DNA of 64,000 bases, taken from positions 66,987,852 through 67,051,851 of the forward strand of contig CM055099.1 in assembly GCA_029204225.1 (NCBI GenBank), read 5' to 3'. The stretch is from Diphasiastrum complanatum. Lineage: Eukaryota > Streptophyta > Lycopodiopsida > Lycopodiales > Lycopodiaceae. Both the position numbers and the translations under genes were made by a program. The notes under the pieces were generated by a model, which was given only the letters and a program-made list of their open reading frames with translations, made no database searches and was not told the origin of the DNA. Within the stretch, counting starts at the first letter, position 1; each line of letters opens with the position of its first letter. Of this stretch, positions 49,711-61,353 are shown one piece after another.

Positions 49711-51629
49711 TCCTTCTTTTGCAACCAATAGCTTGAGTATGTCTGATCGAGGCTCAAGGACTACTCATTTTCATCTTCAACATCTAAATACTTTCATTGG
49801 GTATATTGGCCTTAGATCATTTGCACATTCATTTTCTTGAATCATGTGACTTGAATTTTAGATACTACTCTTTTTTCATTTAGTCTCCTTGCCTTGAGGT
49901 TGATTGGGGATCAAGAGCTACTTGTTTTGACGTTCATTCTCTTGATGTCCTTCTTGAGTTTTGACCAAGGCTCAAGAGTTGGCTTGTAGTCTTTATTGGT
50001 CTTTGCAAAACATTTTAGCTATGGTTGGCATAGGACCTTGGATTTGCTCTTGGTCTTTGACCTTTGACTCAAAATATTCCCTATTGACAACTCATAATCT
50101 TGAGTTTGCTTAGTTGTATTGGACATAAATCCACCTTTAAGCTAGTTAGTGACCTTCTAAGGTAGACTAAACTCATGGTGTCATCCAACTTCATAGGCAT
50201 TAGGTTTACGGTTGGGAATTGGAATTTGGCCACCATGCGCAACATTTTCTAGCTTCTCACAATATTATTGAACACCAATAGTTTCACTCTCTAGTTATTC
50301 GTGTCCTCGTTCACATCTCTTCATTTCATGCTATAGCTTTGTGGATCACCCAATTTTGTCTAAGCTTCCATCATCTTTCACAATTGTAATCTTCATCCAC
50401 TTTGTAAACAAAAAAAGAAATTCCAAGTAGTTCCTTCTAGTGATCCCACTCTCAACATTTTGTCTTGCATTGAGACATACCATATTCAATCAAGTTACCA
50501 TGTTCTGATAGGATCTTGTATGCCTGAATGATAGGATCTTGATGAATGTGAGCTAAAAATTCTTGATATTGGGTCAAATGTATGCATGATAGCTTTGAGC
50601 AAATTGGACACCTTTTCTCATCCTAAACTCTTGTAACCTGACTCACTCTCTTCTCTATTTTAATTTTCCATTAATGCTTCAAGGATTAATTTTAACCCTA
50701 AGACCGAAGGTTTTTGGGTGAAAGCTAAAATCCATTAGATGAGGAACCACCCTCATACTTATAGACTGCCACTATGAAAGAAAAATACATTTTTTATGAT
50801 CATTCTTCAACGGAGAACTTGTATGAACCATTTTGGGAAAGTGGTTCAATGTAGGTTGCTAAGTTTTTGTTCAAATGTCTCAATCAAACCAATAAAACTT
50901 GAGATCGTCGGCTACATTGGTCACTAACCATTACATGTAAAACATTAATTTTCTTCTTCTTGTTTTTTACACTCATTACAAGTTGTGGACATGTTTAGAC
51001 AAAGTGATTTTGGACTTGGATCAAACAAAAGTACTAGTAATAAGAGAGTAGGAGATTGCATTGTGTGTAATTTCGTGCATAATTTCCAAAGGACAAGAGA
51101 AAGGCTCCAAGATTTATGCTATGAGTAAAGCTCAAAGAGAGTTCTTGAAAAGTTTTTGAGCTTAGAGAAGAGTGTTCCATGGATGTATTGTAGATCTGTG
51201 CATATGTAAAAAGTTTGAAAGCACCTTCAATGTTGGATAATTTTAAATATTGTGATTGGGTAGACCAAATATACTTGAAGTGCATATAATAAAAAAACGA
51301 ACACAAATCCCCAATATTAGGTGCTTTGAAGGAAGTATTATAACAATCTAACTACTTAAAAAACATATTTTGAACATAAAGTTTCATCAAGCAAACTCAA
51401 TCATCTAACATTTTAATACCAAAAGTATAAGCATTAATGACATTACATAGCTTTTAAACTTAAGGTGCTATCAATTGAAATATCTTATCAAACTACAAGA
51501 CTTATGATTTATTTGCATCTATATATGCAACAACATCATATATATGTACTAAATTGATATATGGGTTCAACGAGCATGATACAACATCATCATGGTATGA
51601 TGAAAATTCATATGATGTAAAATCAATAT
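49711..51629. other. Stretch without a supported gene
   Basis: No recognised domain on either strand; frames are below 100 codons. Confidence 0.4.
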
Positions 51630-51703
51630 TCCATTGTCGTCTAGTCCGGTTAGGATATCTGGCTTTCACCCAGGCGACCCGGGTTCAAATCCCGGCAATG
51701 GAA
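51630..51703 (+). tRNA. tRNA-Glu (anticodon UUC)
   Basis: 74 bases that fold as a full cloverleaf. The acceptor stem TCCATTG pairs perfectly with CAATGGA, discriminator A. The anticodon stem TCTGG/CCAGG holds the loop CTTTCAC with anticodon TTC. The T arm CCGGG-TTCAAAT-CCCGG is perfect. The internal promoter boxes are intact (A-box region GTCTAGTCCGGTTAGG, B box GGGTTCAAATCCC), and TTTT at 51711-51714 is a Pol III terminator. No intron. It closely resembles plant nuclear tRNA-Glu genes, with compensating changes in the acceptor stem. The CCA end is not encoded. It likely works in translation. Confidence 0.95.
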
Positions 51704-51710
51704 TATGATC

Positions 51711-51714
51711 TTTT
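51711..51714 (+). terminator. Pol III terminator of tRNA-Glu
   Basis: TTTT eight bases after the tRNA end. Confidence 0.75.
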
Positions 51715-52454
51715 ACATGTCTGACTATATCGTCTTTCGTCTTCTTATGACTTACTTGAGAATATATGATAGCAATGAAATCATATCAAACATAATTGAA
51801 GCAAATTCTAAAGTCAACATTAGCATAAAGGACCTTGGCAACTAGGGTGATGAAACATGGAGTATTTTGACTTGTTTGCAACAATAAGAGATATGGTGCT
51901 AAGTATTCCTATTGAAGACCTTATCTAGATCACTTTGAAGCGCATGAATTTCTTGTTTTTTGGACAAAAATGTGTTCAACAAGGTTTGAATGATGAAAAT
52001 AGGTTTGACAATCCACTTTCATGAGATGAAATTGAAAATATTAGTGTCAACAATTTTTTAGGTGTCAAAAGTACGATGAGCATTCAAGAGGTTTTAAAAT
52101 TTGTTTTAAAAAAACTAGTTTCCACCATGAAGATTTGGGAGTGATCAAAGTATCAATTAGCCTCTAGGTCCAAGGTGGAAGAATAAAATTTCAAGCAAAT
52201 ACATGAAGTAAATCTAAAATAAGAGGTGTGACAAGAATGCAAGGACTAGGAAAAATAAACTTATTACACACATGTGGGAGTGCCCAAAAATGTGATTATG
52301 ATCTCCTAAGATTTGTTATTGCACAAAGATCAAGTATAGATTGAAAATCAAGATCCATCAGTGATCAAAGGTAAGTAGTTATTTTGCTGCTTTGTGTCAT
52401 CATGATGTTGGACCTTATTCTCCACATCATTTGTACATATCATGAGCAATATCA
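51715..52454. other. Stretch upstream of the CACTA transposase
   Basis: No clear domain; its last ~70 bases may already belong to the transposase. Confidence 0.35.
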
Positions 52455-54320
52455 TGCATGTCCAAAGGATTGCATTTTATATTGAGATAGGTACCAATCA
52501 CTCAAGAGATGTCCCATTTGTGATACTCCTCGACAAAGAGATGATTTGCAAGGGGCAACCATTCCATGCAAAGTTTTACAACATTTTCTAGTAATTTCAC
52601 GATTGCAATGTTTATTTCGTTGTCAATCTCTTGCACACCTTATGGATTGGCATGCACATCATACCTCTATAGATGGGATGATAAGAGTACCTTCAGATTC
52701 ACTTGCATGAAAACACATCAACAAATAGTATTAAGGTTTGTCAATGAGTCAAGAAATGTAAGATTTGGTCTTGCAACATATGGTGTAAACGCCTTTGGTA
52801 TACGAGCAACTACGTGGTCCATTTGGCCTTTTTGCTTGGTACATTATAATATTCCACCTTGGTTGAGTACAAAAAAGAGACACATTATGTTAGCGCTTCT
52901 TATTCCTGACCACGCATGCCATTGCAATGTAGACAATGCATGACTATTTAATATTAAGTAAATGCTTATTTAATCATTCAGATTATGTCTATTTTGTGTA
53001 CAGAGAAGTTTGTTTATAATTACATGTAACTATTTTTTGACATTTACATGATATACTACAATTGTTAGAATTAGTCTTTTGGCATGTACTTTGTTCAAAT
53101 AGTGATTGAAAGTGTCCATTTATTTGGGCAGGCTTTACAATGGCTAGAAAACATGCTTGTTTTTTGTGCAGGCCAAATCGTGTGGCAAGATATTCTCGTA
53201 GTCTCAAAAAAGTTGTTTATGAAAATCATCATAAATACTTGCATGAAAGCCATCCCTTCATAAACATTCATAGAAGAGATTTGAGGAATAGTTGACAGAG
53301 AAGTGCCTCCAAATAGAATGTCTGTGGAAGATTGGCGAAGACTTTGGGAGAAGTCTCAAGAAAATCCAATTGATGGTATGAAAAGGTTATCTACATTTCA
53401 TCGTTTGGAACATTGATCTCATGCACATATTTAAAAATGTGGGTGAATCTATATGGAAGCACTTGATTAGTGAAAAAGATACTATTGCTGCAAGGCATGA
53501 TCTAAAAGAATCAAATACCGAAAAAGAATATTGGATGAAGGATGGTAAAGATCATGCTCCAAAAGCAACTTGGACATCCACTAAGGAGGAGCTTCACCAC
53601 TTATTCATGACATTAGAGCACCAACTAGTTTTGCCCATTTTCTATGGACATCATTTACAATGGATGGAAAGCTTCAAAGTCTCAAGTCTCATGATTGGCT
53701 AAAGATGATTCAATTCATATATCCATTGTCAATTCGTGAGTGCTTGTCAAAAGATACTTGTGAGACCACATACAAACTATCAATCATTGTCAGGTATATA
53801 CATTTACTTGGTGCATTTTTTTTATTTTATATTTATTGACTGAAAACTCAAGACATAAAGTGAATTGAATATGTTGCGAAAATTTTCAACTTTCATCATG
53901 GACTCGTAAGTTCATCTATTGGTGCACTTGGTTGAAGAAGTTTTTATTGCTAGTCCAATGCACACTAGATAGAAGTGCATTGATTTCTTTTTGCATGTGT
54001 ATTGTAAAGTAAATCAATTGGTATTTGAACTCATTACATAAAACTCTTATTTTTAACCATTTGTGACTTTTTAGACGGATGTTTTTTTATGAAAAGGTAC
54101 ATGAGTTTTAAAAGATTTTGTGCGCCAAAAGGAAAGGCCTAAAGGTAGCATGTTAGAGAGATGGTTAGTACATGAATCTCTCTTTTATGTTACTAAAATT
54201 TTGCATCAATTACATCCATCTGCTTCACAATTGTGGCATGAAGAGGAAGCCGAAGAGGTAACAGGTGAAAAACCTCAAGGGATGGAAAAGGTCCATAGGT
54301 TGACACCCTTCTAAAGAGAA
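52455..54320 (+). pseudogene. CACTA (En/Spm) TNP2-type transposase, decayed
   Basis: Plus-strand fragments follow the TNP2 order. ACPKDCILY and CPICDTPRQRDDL (zinc-binding start), then VLQHFLVISRLQCLF and LMDWHAHHT; FVNESRNVRFGLATYGVNAF, HYNIPPWLSTKKRHIMLALL and IPD. After a gap: KYLHESHPFINIHRRDLR, MHIFKNVGESIWKHL, IAARHDLKESNTEKEYW, then in another frame KSHDWLKMIQFIYPLSIREC. The DUF4218-like part follows (HLLVHLVEEVFIASPMHT; FVRQKERPKGSMLERWL). Stops and at least five frame changes make it dead. No CACTA terminal repeats were located; the right end is cut by Copia-5. In live elements this protein binds the ends and mobilises the transposon. Confidence 0.87.
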
Positions 54321-54394
54321 AAAAAATTTCACATTCATGTTTTGTAATTGTGGAATTATAAATAAATGGTTACACCTATACAAAAAAAAAAAAA

Positions 54395-55200
54395 GGACCA
54401 CCAATGACATAAAAACATAAGGGATCATATTATCGAATGATAAAAATACTCAGGAAACTGCTCTTTCTCTTCAATCATCTGAGGACATTTGGTCCTTTAA
54501 AATTTTGAGTCTTTGGTCCATCAGTGAGTGAGCTAACTTGCAATTCATTAGATTATATCTGATCAACATATAGTGAATGTATCTTTGCTGAGTAATGTCA
54601 ATCAACTTCTGTTTTCTATCTCTTTGGATTTGAATATCTTGACAGCAATGAGTTTCGCCCATCCTTTGACACCATGCTCTAGCAGATTACTTCAAGTCAT
54701 AAAGTGCTATGTGAAGTTTACATACATGATTCTATTTGTCTTTGATATTATAACCTTCGGGTTGCATCATGTGAATATCTTCTTTGATAACTCCATTAAG
54801 ATATGTTGTCTGTACATCCATTTGATGTACCTCTAAATCTGTTGCAGCAACAAATGACAATAGAAGTCTGATTGAAGAATGTTTAACTACTGGACTGGAA
54901 GTCTCTATGTAGTTGACGTTATGTACCTAAGAAAATCTTCTCGCGATAAGTCGAGCTTTTTTTCAATCGATCCATCTTCCTTGTATTTGATTTGAATATC
55001 CATTTGCAATCAGCCACATTTCTGCTGGCAGGCAATTCAACAATAGTCCAAGTCTGGTTATTGATAAGAGATGAATACTCTTTATCCATAGCTTTTTTCT
55101 AAAGATTGTAATCGGGCTGACTAAGTGTCTCTTTGACAGTAGTCGGCTCTTGTACAAGATAAGCTCCAGACTCATCGATATACCCTATAGGTGGTCTAGG
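54395..55200 (-). pseudogene. Copia-5 reverse transcriptase lacking the YVDD segment
   Basis: Minus-strand blocks VHQMDVQTTYLNGVIKEDI, LHIALYDLK and SARAWCQRMGE are followed directly by DIQIQRDRKQKLIDITQQRY. In Copia-1 about 70 residues, including the catalytic YVDD, lie between these blocks, so the active site has been deleted near 54660. Further stops occur. The frame then shows the SLMFL block before it ends. Confidence 0.8.
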
Positions 55201-55905
55201 TTCTCTTGTCGATCTTCTGGAAAATGAGCGAAATTGATTATTTTCATCGTGCTGTAGTTGTTGAGCTACAATATCATCTTCTTTGGATTTGCTGTTGATA
55301 AGCTATTCGTCTGAAGTGGACGAGCTAGGACCTCCGATAGGAATAGTTGACTTGGGAACAAAAGTGTTATATACTTCAAGAGAGTCCGATAGTTTGACTA
55401 TACGAGCTTTGCTCTTTCCTTTGAGGTCAATAAACTAATATTCGATGAAGACGATATCCCGATTGGTGAATATCTTCGACTCGATAGGATCATACAACTT
55501 AGAAGTTTTATCGGCCTCTTCGACAGTAGTCGACTCTTGTACAAGATAAGCTCCAGACTCGTCGATATACCCTATAGATGGTCTACGTCCTCAAATCGAT
55601 CTTCTGAAAAATGAGCGAAGTTGATTATTTTCATCATGCTGTAGTTGTTGAGCTGCAACATCATCTTCTTCGGATTCGTTGTTAATAAGCTATTCGTCTG
55701 AAGTGGACGGGCTAGAACCTTCAATAGGAATAGTTGACTTGGGAACATAAGTGTTCTATACTTCGAGAGAGTCCGATAGTTCGACTATATGAGTTTTGCC
55801 CTTTCCTTTGAGGTCGATAAACTAATCTTCAATAAAGACAATATCACGACTGGTGAATATCTTCGACTCAATAGGATCATACAGCTTATAAGCTTTATCT
55901 GAAGT
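55130..55905 (-). repeat. 388-bp tandem duplication in the Copia-5 integrase-RT linker
   Basis: Two copies offset by 388 bp share TGTACAAGATAAGCTCCAGA, AATGAGCGAA, AGCTATTCGTCTGAAGTGGA, GAATAGTTGACTTGGGAACA and GGTGAATATCTTCGACTC. Copia-1 has one copy of this region. Confidence 0.82.
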
Positions 55906-56510
55906 AGTGTAGCTAATGAAAATAGATTTGATACTCTGGAAGTCAAGCTTCTTCCTGAAATCTTGCGATATTTGTGCATAAGCATTTTGTTCTTTCTCTC
56001 AGCAAGTCCATTCGTCTGAGGCGAATAGGAGGTAATGAATTGTTGCTCAATGTTGTTGTTAAGTCAACACTCCTTGAATTCGGTAGAGATCTACTCTACC
56101 CCGTTATTGGACCTCAGTGCTTTAATTCTTTTACCAGTTTCCATTTCCGCACGCTCTTTGAATTGTCGAAAGATTTTGAAAGCCTCCGATTTTTGCTTAT
56201 AAAATAAACAGCTGTTTTTCTCAAATATTCGTTAATGAAGGTAATGAAATATTTTGCATTAAGCAACGACCGAGTTTTCACTGTACCACATATATCTGAA
56301 TGAACGATGTCTAGAACATCTTCTGCTACATGCCTATGACTCGATCTAAAAGAAATCCTAGCCTTTTTTCCAATAATGTAGGTATGACAAACAAGGATAT
56401 CGACTTTATTGGTTGGATAGTCAAGGTCGAGTGCTAGAAATTGTCTAGACATATTCGACACAGATGTATGATTCAAGTGTCCTAATCTATAATGCCAAAG
56501 TAATGCTTTA
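55906..56510 (-). pseudogene. Copia-5 GAG-pre-integrase and integrase
   Basis: Minus-strand translation: LRHLNHTSVSNMSRQFLAL, VCHTYIIGKKARISFRSS, VLDIVHSDICGTVKTRS (first catalytic Asp), FITFINEYLRKTAVYF, then ALRS in another frame. Compared with Copia-1 the FTDEFSR block reads FINEYLR. Frame breaks follow. The C-terminal part lies within 55900-56000 (FLSLVKSIRLR-like plus-strand frames here are shadows). Confidence 0.8.
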
Positions 56511-56954
56511 TTGACAAGGACAGGTTTTCAAGACTTGACTAGTGTTAAAATAACAATGAGCCTGTCTATATAAGTATCCATGTCTCTTACTGAGTGCAAA
56601 AATCTTATTTGTCCTATCGATAATTCGACATTGATCGGACTCAAACTCTACCCTATGACCTAAATCAGTAATTCTACTTACTGATAACAAATTCGTAGAG
56701 AGTTTAGGTACATACAAAAAATTTGATAGCAATTTGAATTGATCATGCTGGAACATCAATCTTACAGTGCCTTCACCTACAATAGTGTGTGTACTATCGT
56801 CGCCAAGATGAACGAATTTTTTTGTATTGTAAGGTGTGTAGGAGTGAAAGTACTCACGATGACTGGTCATGTGTTGAGTAGCTCCAGAATCCAGAAACCA
56901 AGAATTATCGAATCGTGTCTTTTGGTCTTTGACCATAAACGCTCCTTCGTCCAT
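56511..56954 (-). pseudogene. Copia-5 protease
   Basis: A 148-codon open minus-strand frame with NSWFLDSGATQHMTSHREYF (catalytic D-S-G-A-T intact), HLGDDSTHTIVGEGTVRL and FLYVPKLSTNLLSVSRITDL. Its start is not an ATG context; it is part of a Gag-Pol frame. This is the best preserved enzyme domain of the element, and it is completely missing in Copia-1. Confidence 0.85.
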
Positions 56955-57193
56955 GTCGAGTTCGGGAAATAGAGATGATATTGTGACTGCATTCGCTTGT
57001 TGATCTAGTTATTTGTCGGCATTCTTTTCTTTTAATACCCTGCAATCCATCTCATGATTAGTGCGTTTGCATTCTTCGACTGTGGATTTGATGATTGCTC
57101 TTGATTTTATGTCAGCTTCTGATTTGATGCGAACTGCTTAGAGCTTTTTTTCATCTGTCATTTTTAACCTTTGTTGACATATAGAACATGAGA
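56955..57193 (-). pseudogene. Copia-5 gag 3' part with degraded zinc knuckle
   Basis: The minus-strand reading contains ECKRTNHEMDC, which matches the second half of a CCHC knuckle; the first Cys pair is lost. Stops interrupt the segment between gag (from 57194) and protease. Confidence 0.55.
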
Positions 57194-57709
57194 TTATGAA
57201 GTCGAAGAGGTGTCTTGACTTTTTCGATTGTCTTCTTGCACCAACCTAGTGATAGCTCTACTGAGAGTTAAATCGGCGTGTGTCAATATGATCATCACCC
57301 AGTTCTCATATGTAGAAGGCAAGCTTGAAAGCAATGTCATGATTACATCTTGATCGTCGATGATCGATCCGACAACTACCATCTGTTGCAAGAGATTCTT
57401 AAACTGGTTAACAGGATTATGAAATGAATCATCATTTGACATCTTGAGTGTGAAAAAAAAAAATTTGAGATGCAACTTGGAAGTCACGTCCCTCGCATCA
57501 TATAGTGAGCTCAAGATGTCCCACATTTCTTTCAAAGTTTGAGCTTCAGATATGTGGCCAATTTGAGTGTCTGATATATTGAGAATAATAAGCGCGAAAG
57601 TTTTACCATCCTTCGGTTTCCACTTTGAGTCGGTTGTGTCGTCTTCAATCTTCACTTCGCTACCTATGACAACGTCCCACAACTCGTTGGTGATTAACAA
57701 GATCTTCAT
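57194..57709 (-). pseudogene. Copia-5 gag, N-terminal and central part
   Basis: A 171-codon minus-strand frame from an ATG: LLITNELWDVV, WKPKDGKTFALIILNISDTQ, LKEMWDILSSLYDARDV, LKFFFFTLKMSNDDS, DVIMTLLSSLPSTYENWVMI and ITRLVQEDNRK. The order matches the copia gag (UBN2-type) core. It forms the particle in which reverse transcription takes place. The upstream part (57710-57790) holds DSQSKTGLIADKLNGSNYY, the real N-terminus, in a shifted frame. Confidence 0.85.
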
Positions 57710-57949
57710 CTTAAATTTCTACAAATAATAATTGGATCCATTCAGCTTGTCTGCAATGAGACCGGTTTTACTTTGAGAATCCATCTTAAACTTGGTCCGT
57801 CGATAAGTCGATGACTTTAAAAATGATACAATGTGACGCTACAATTGAAAATCAATTATCTGATACTAAATTTTGATACAACAAATTAAAGATTAAGAGC
57901 AATTGTGCTCTGATAAGAATTTGATACTATGAAACGTATCTATGATATC

Positions 57950-57998
57950 GCTCTGATACCAAATACGGTCGGTATCTAATAGTAGAAGTTTGATACCA
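57950..57998 (-). promoter_or_regulatory. Copia-5 primer binding site region
   Basis: A 12-mer that differs at two positions from the PBS (complement of AGTTTGATACCA, 57987-57998) abuts the LTR. An exact PBS word (complement of GCTCTGATACCA) lies at 57950-57961. Confidence 0.65.
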
Positions 57999-58610
57999 TG
58001 TTGGAAGTAGGACTAACAATTCGATAAATCAAAGTCTATAGACGAACTATCGAGCGCAGCGAAATGAGCCTTCCTTCCTAATGCATGACTACTACGCCTA
58101 TCATTAATTTTACAAAGCTATATTGACAAAAGTCACGTTCAATCTTTTAACAACTAACTTTGTACTCATTAGTACTAAAGTGATTTCGTAGCCAAACAAT
58201 TTCAAAGTGCGAAGTGATGTATAAAATATTGTAACGTTGAAGTATTCAACAGATCGAACGAAATAATAAAAGATTTATCAGTTACAAATGACTACAGAGA
58301 AGCATACATTCTAACATGATACTAAACGAAATAAGAAAATAGATTGATTCAATAAGTAGCATGTATAAATCAGATGATGAGAGCACAACGCAATAGCAAA
58401 TGAAAACCATGTACTCTAAACTATCTCTGAGTAACTGAAAATTTTGTCTGATGCATTTCCGCTAGTACGCAGTAAGCGCCAATAGCAATACTCTAATAGA
58501 GCTCTAAAACCTTTCTAAAAACTCTAGAAATCTTTAACGCTCATCGATTCTCGAGTATTTCTACAGACTGTGTAGAAACACCAATAAAACTGCAAAATTG
58601 GATAATAAAA
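57999..58610 (-). repeat. Copia-5 5' LTR
   Basis: Starts TGTTGGAAGTAGG after the PBS and aligns with the Copia-1 LTR. The outer end is approximate. Confidence 0.65.
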
Positions 58611-59810
58611 TAAGTGTAGATTAAAGATTGATTATTCAAATGAATCACTCTCAATGGTAAAATAATCCAACAGATGTATCATTTAGTGAAAGTGGACAGT
58701 ATTTTTTATTTGATGTGAAATAGTTCAAGGTAGTTTGTAGAGGGCAAAATTCAAGAGTAAAATCAGATCCAAACGGATTTTTTGCGACTGATTTATCCAA
58801 AACATTGACCAACAAGTCTTCTGACACATTGATATTGTCTCGTCATTGTGAGCAGGTGCACATGCTATATGTTTCATTTTTTACTCTCTTAGTTCAAATT
58901 CTTACATTTATATTTATTATATGTCATGTTTTTGCTTTTATTGTCAATAATTTGAATACTTGAGTTTTCGATGTGATTTTTCAAGTATTTTTTTTCAACC
59001 AAATCAACCAAACAATACATAGTGGTTTGTAGCTCAAGTTGAACCACGAGCGAAACGATTATTTGAGGGTGCAAATGTTGAGAATGAGATGGAGAAACTT
59101 CATTTTGAGAGCAAAATAGTTGACCATGAGATTGAACTACCAAGAGATGTAGTAAATCTTCAAACCATATTTGATCCGATTGGGAGAGGGTAAACGAAGT
59201 GATAGGAATGGGGATCTAAGCCTATTAAGAGTGTCAAGCTTAGTGTAAAATCTAAAAGTGGAATGGCTTAAATCTAGGGATGAAAATTTCTCTTTCTCTC
59301 TTTTTCTTCTTTGTGTTTTTCATAGATTGGGCTAAAAAGGTCTTCTATGGATGCTTTTCCTTAAAATGAACACACTCTAATGTTGTGTAATTGAGCATGT
59401 CATAGTCACATCTAATTCATAATCACTACAATTTAGATGCCCTCAAGCACAATTCCCCTTTGGATCACAAACAAGACAACATTTAGTACCACAAATGAAT
59501 GAGCTGTAGTAGAAATAACATGCAACCTTGCAAAAATAGTGTTGGCTTTTACATTTTTTCTCTTTTTTACTTTGATGCATGTTCAAAAAAAAATGAAAGT
59601 GAGGAAAAGACATGATTCACTTCAAGAATTTTTGGAACTAAGCTCTTTTCTAGCTCACCTATAATTAGCTTGATTTTCTTCTTCTAGCTGAAGAGTAAAT
59701 GCAACACTTTGATTTAAACTTCAACATTAAACAACTATGAAAAATTATTTAAATTTCTTTGTTGAAAAAATTTCAAAATCAAACATTAAGGATCTAGCAA
59801 TATATAAGCT
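58611..59810. other. Stretch without a supported gene
   Basis: No recognised domain. The right end may be the remnant interior of the LTR element that starts at 59823. Confidence 0.35.
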
Positions 59811-60300
59811 GCTTTGATACCATGCTAGAAATATATGGAATCTGAATAAGACAATCATGGATCGATTCACAGAGTGAGGTGGATCGAATTCAGAGATTGA
59901 GGATCTATCAATATTGGCAACGAAAGTCTAATTGTGTCCACCAAGAACTATAGTACGACAATCAACTAGTAAATATGATGAAGATAAAATGTAATTGCAT
60001 AGCAATAAAATTGCAGATGCAATCAATGAAATGAGACAAAAGCTTAAATACTCAGATTAAGCCAAATGATCTATAAACATAAAAGAGTATACAAATAAAG
60101 AAGATGCACGAATTTGCTCTATTGTTTGCTGCATAGTAAGCTTTAATTTATAAGAGCAATCCACTACTAATAGATTTGTAGCTAAATATTGATAAATGAT
60201 TACAAACGATTAACTAATACTATCTAATCTATTCTATGTTAGATAACCATTGCTTTGAAATTGATCGCTAAATACATGGTAGATAGTTGTCAACATCGCA
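59811..60300 (-). repeat. LTR-6: LTR of a further minus-strand copia-type element with PBS
   Basis: The minus strand reads CTAGCA followed by TGGTATCAAAGC (complement at 59811-59822), one mismatch from the usual PBS, so an LTR inner end lies at 59823. A TATAAATTAAAG word (minus, near 60140-60155) could be its TATA box. No gag or pol remains beside it, and the outer end is not fixed. Confidence 0.5.
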
Positions 60301-60462
60301 TGAAACAAATGATAGTCAATTCAATCCAATCCTGATCTTGAGTCGAAATATAAAGTATCAAAATAGATGAGTGGGTGAAAAATTTTATTTCAACCAAAGG
60401 GATCCAAATATATCCAATTCGATTCGATCCTTGCCAAGGCTCAATTTAGATTTTCATTGTCA

Positions 60463-60576
60463 TGGTCGATTTGGTACTTAACTTCTATTTCGATCTTTTA
60501 TCCAAAAATTGCAACTTACAAAAGTCCTAAGTATGTATAGTTTGCAAGAAACACATTGACAATATGTGTGTGTGTG

Positions 60577-60631
<55 letters not shown>

Positions 60632-60805
60632 TCACATTTCATTCTCATGGTCGATTTGGTACTTAACTTCTGTTTTGATCTTTTATCCAAAAATTGCGAC
60701 TTCTATTTCGATCTTTTATCCAAAAATTGCGACTTACAAAAGTCCTAAGTAGGTATAATTCGCAAGAAACACATTAACAAGATATGTGTGTGTGTGTGTG
60801 TGTGA

Positions 60806-60883
<78 letters not shown>

Positions 60884-60890
60884 TCACATT
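60463..60890. repeat. ~185-bp tandem duplication containing (TG)n(CT)n microsatellites
   Basis: Two copies offset by 185 bp share ATGGTCGATTTGGTACTTAA, GATCTTTTATCCAAAAATTG, TACAAAAGTCCTAAGTA and GCAAGAAACACATT, and each ends in TG repeats and a CT run (60580-60628 and 60809-60880). Inside the second copy a ~33-bp piece (GATCTTTTATCCAAAAATTG) is duplicated again. Confidence 0.88.
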
Positions 60891-61353
60891 ATTACTATTT
60901 TTCATCTTAAACCTATAAAACCCTAACAGAACCCTAAAATATAAAAAAACAGCGCCTCTCTCTCTATTTATCATGATGCAAGTCTCTCCTTTTCTCTCTT
61001 GCCCTTTTATACCTTTCTCTCTTTCTAGAAACTTCTCTTTCTATGAATTTCTAAAGTCACATGTTCTCTCTAGAAATTTCTAAATGCACATGTCATTTTC
61101 AAGCATTTTCCTTTCTCTCTGGGGCATATTCTTTCTACTATGATTGAAAAAACATTTGGCAAAATCTTTTTCATTTGGAATTATACGAGTGGCACTAATC
61201 CTATTCATTTTGTGCATAACCCAAAAGGGGGAAAATGTGACCAAACACCACAATCTTCATATGGTGGGGTTTACGGCACAAACAAAAGCAACAATACAAG
61301 GAAATTATTAATATTTTGTGACAATTGATTCATAAGAAAGGATCAAGAAGAAA
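60891..61353. other. Downstream region of the PDK1-like gene
   Basis: No coding frame of note; probable 3' UTR and beyond for the minus-strand PDK1-like exons. Confidence 0.4.

Larger units (their letters stand above)
54395..58610 (-). mobile_element. Copia-5: second copy of the Copia-1 family, truncated at RT
   Basis: Minus-strand element with, from right to left: 5' LTR (57999 onward), PBS region, gag, a degraded zinc knuckle, protease, GAG-pre-integrase, integrase, linker with a 388-bp tandem duplication, and RT to about 54395 (YHSII, SLMFL). RNase H and the 3' LTR are missing; the break adjoins an A run (54378-54392) and the CACTA scrap. It aligns with Copia-1 along LTR, gag start, integrase and RT. 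Confidence 0.87.
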
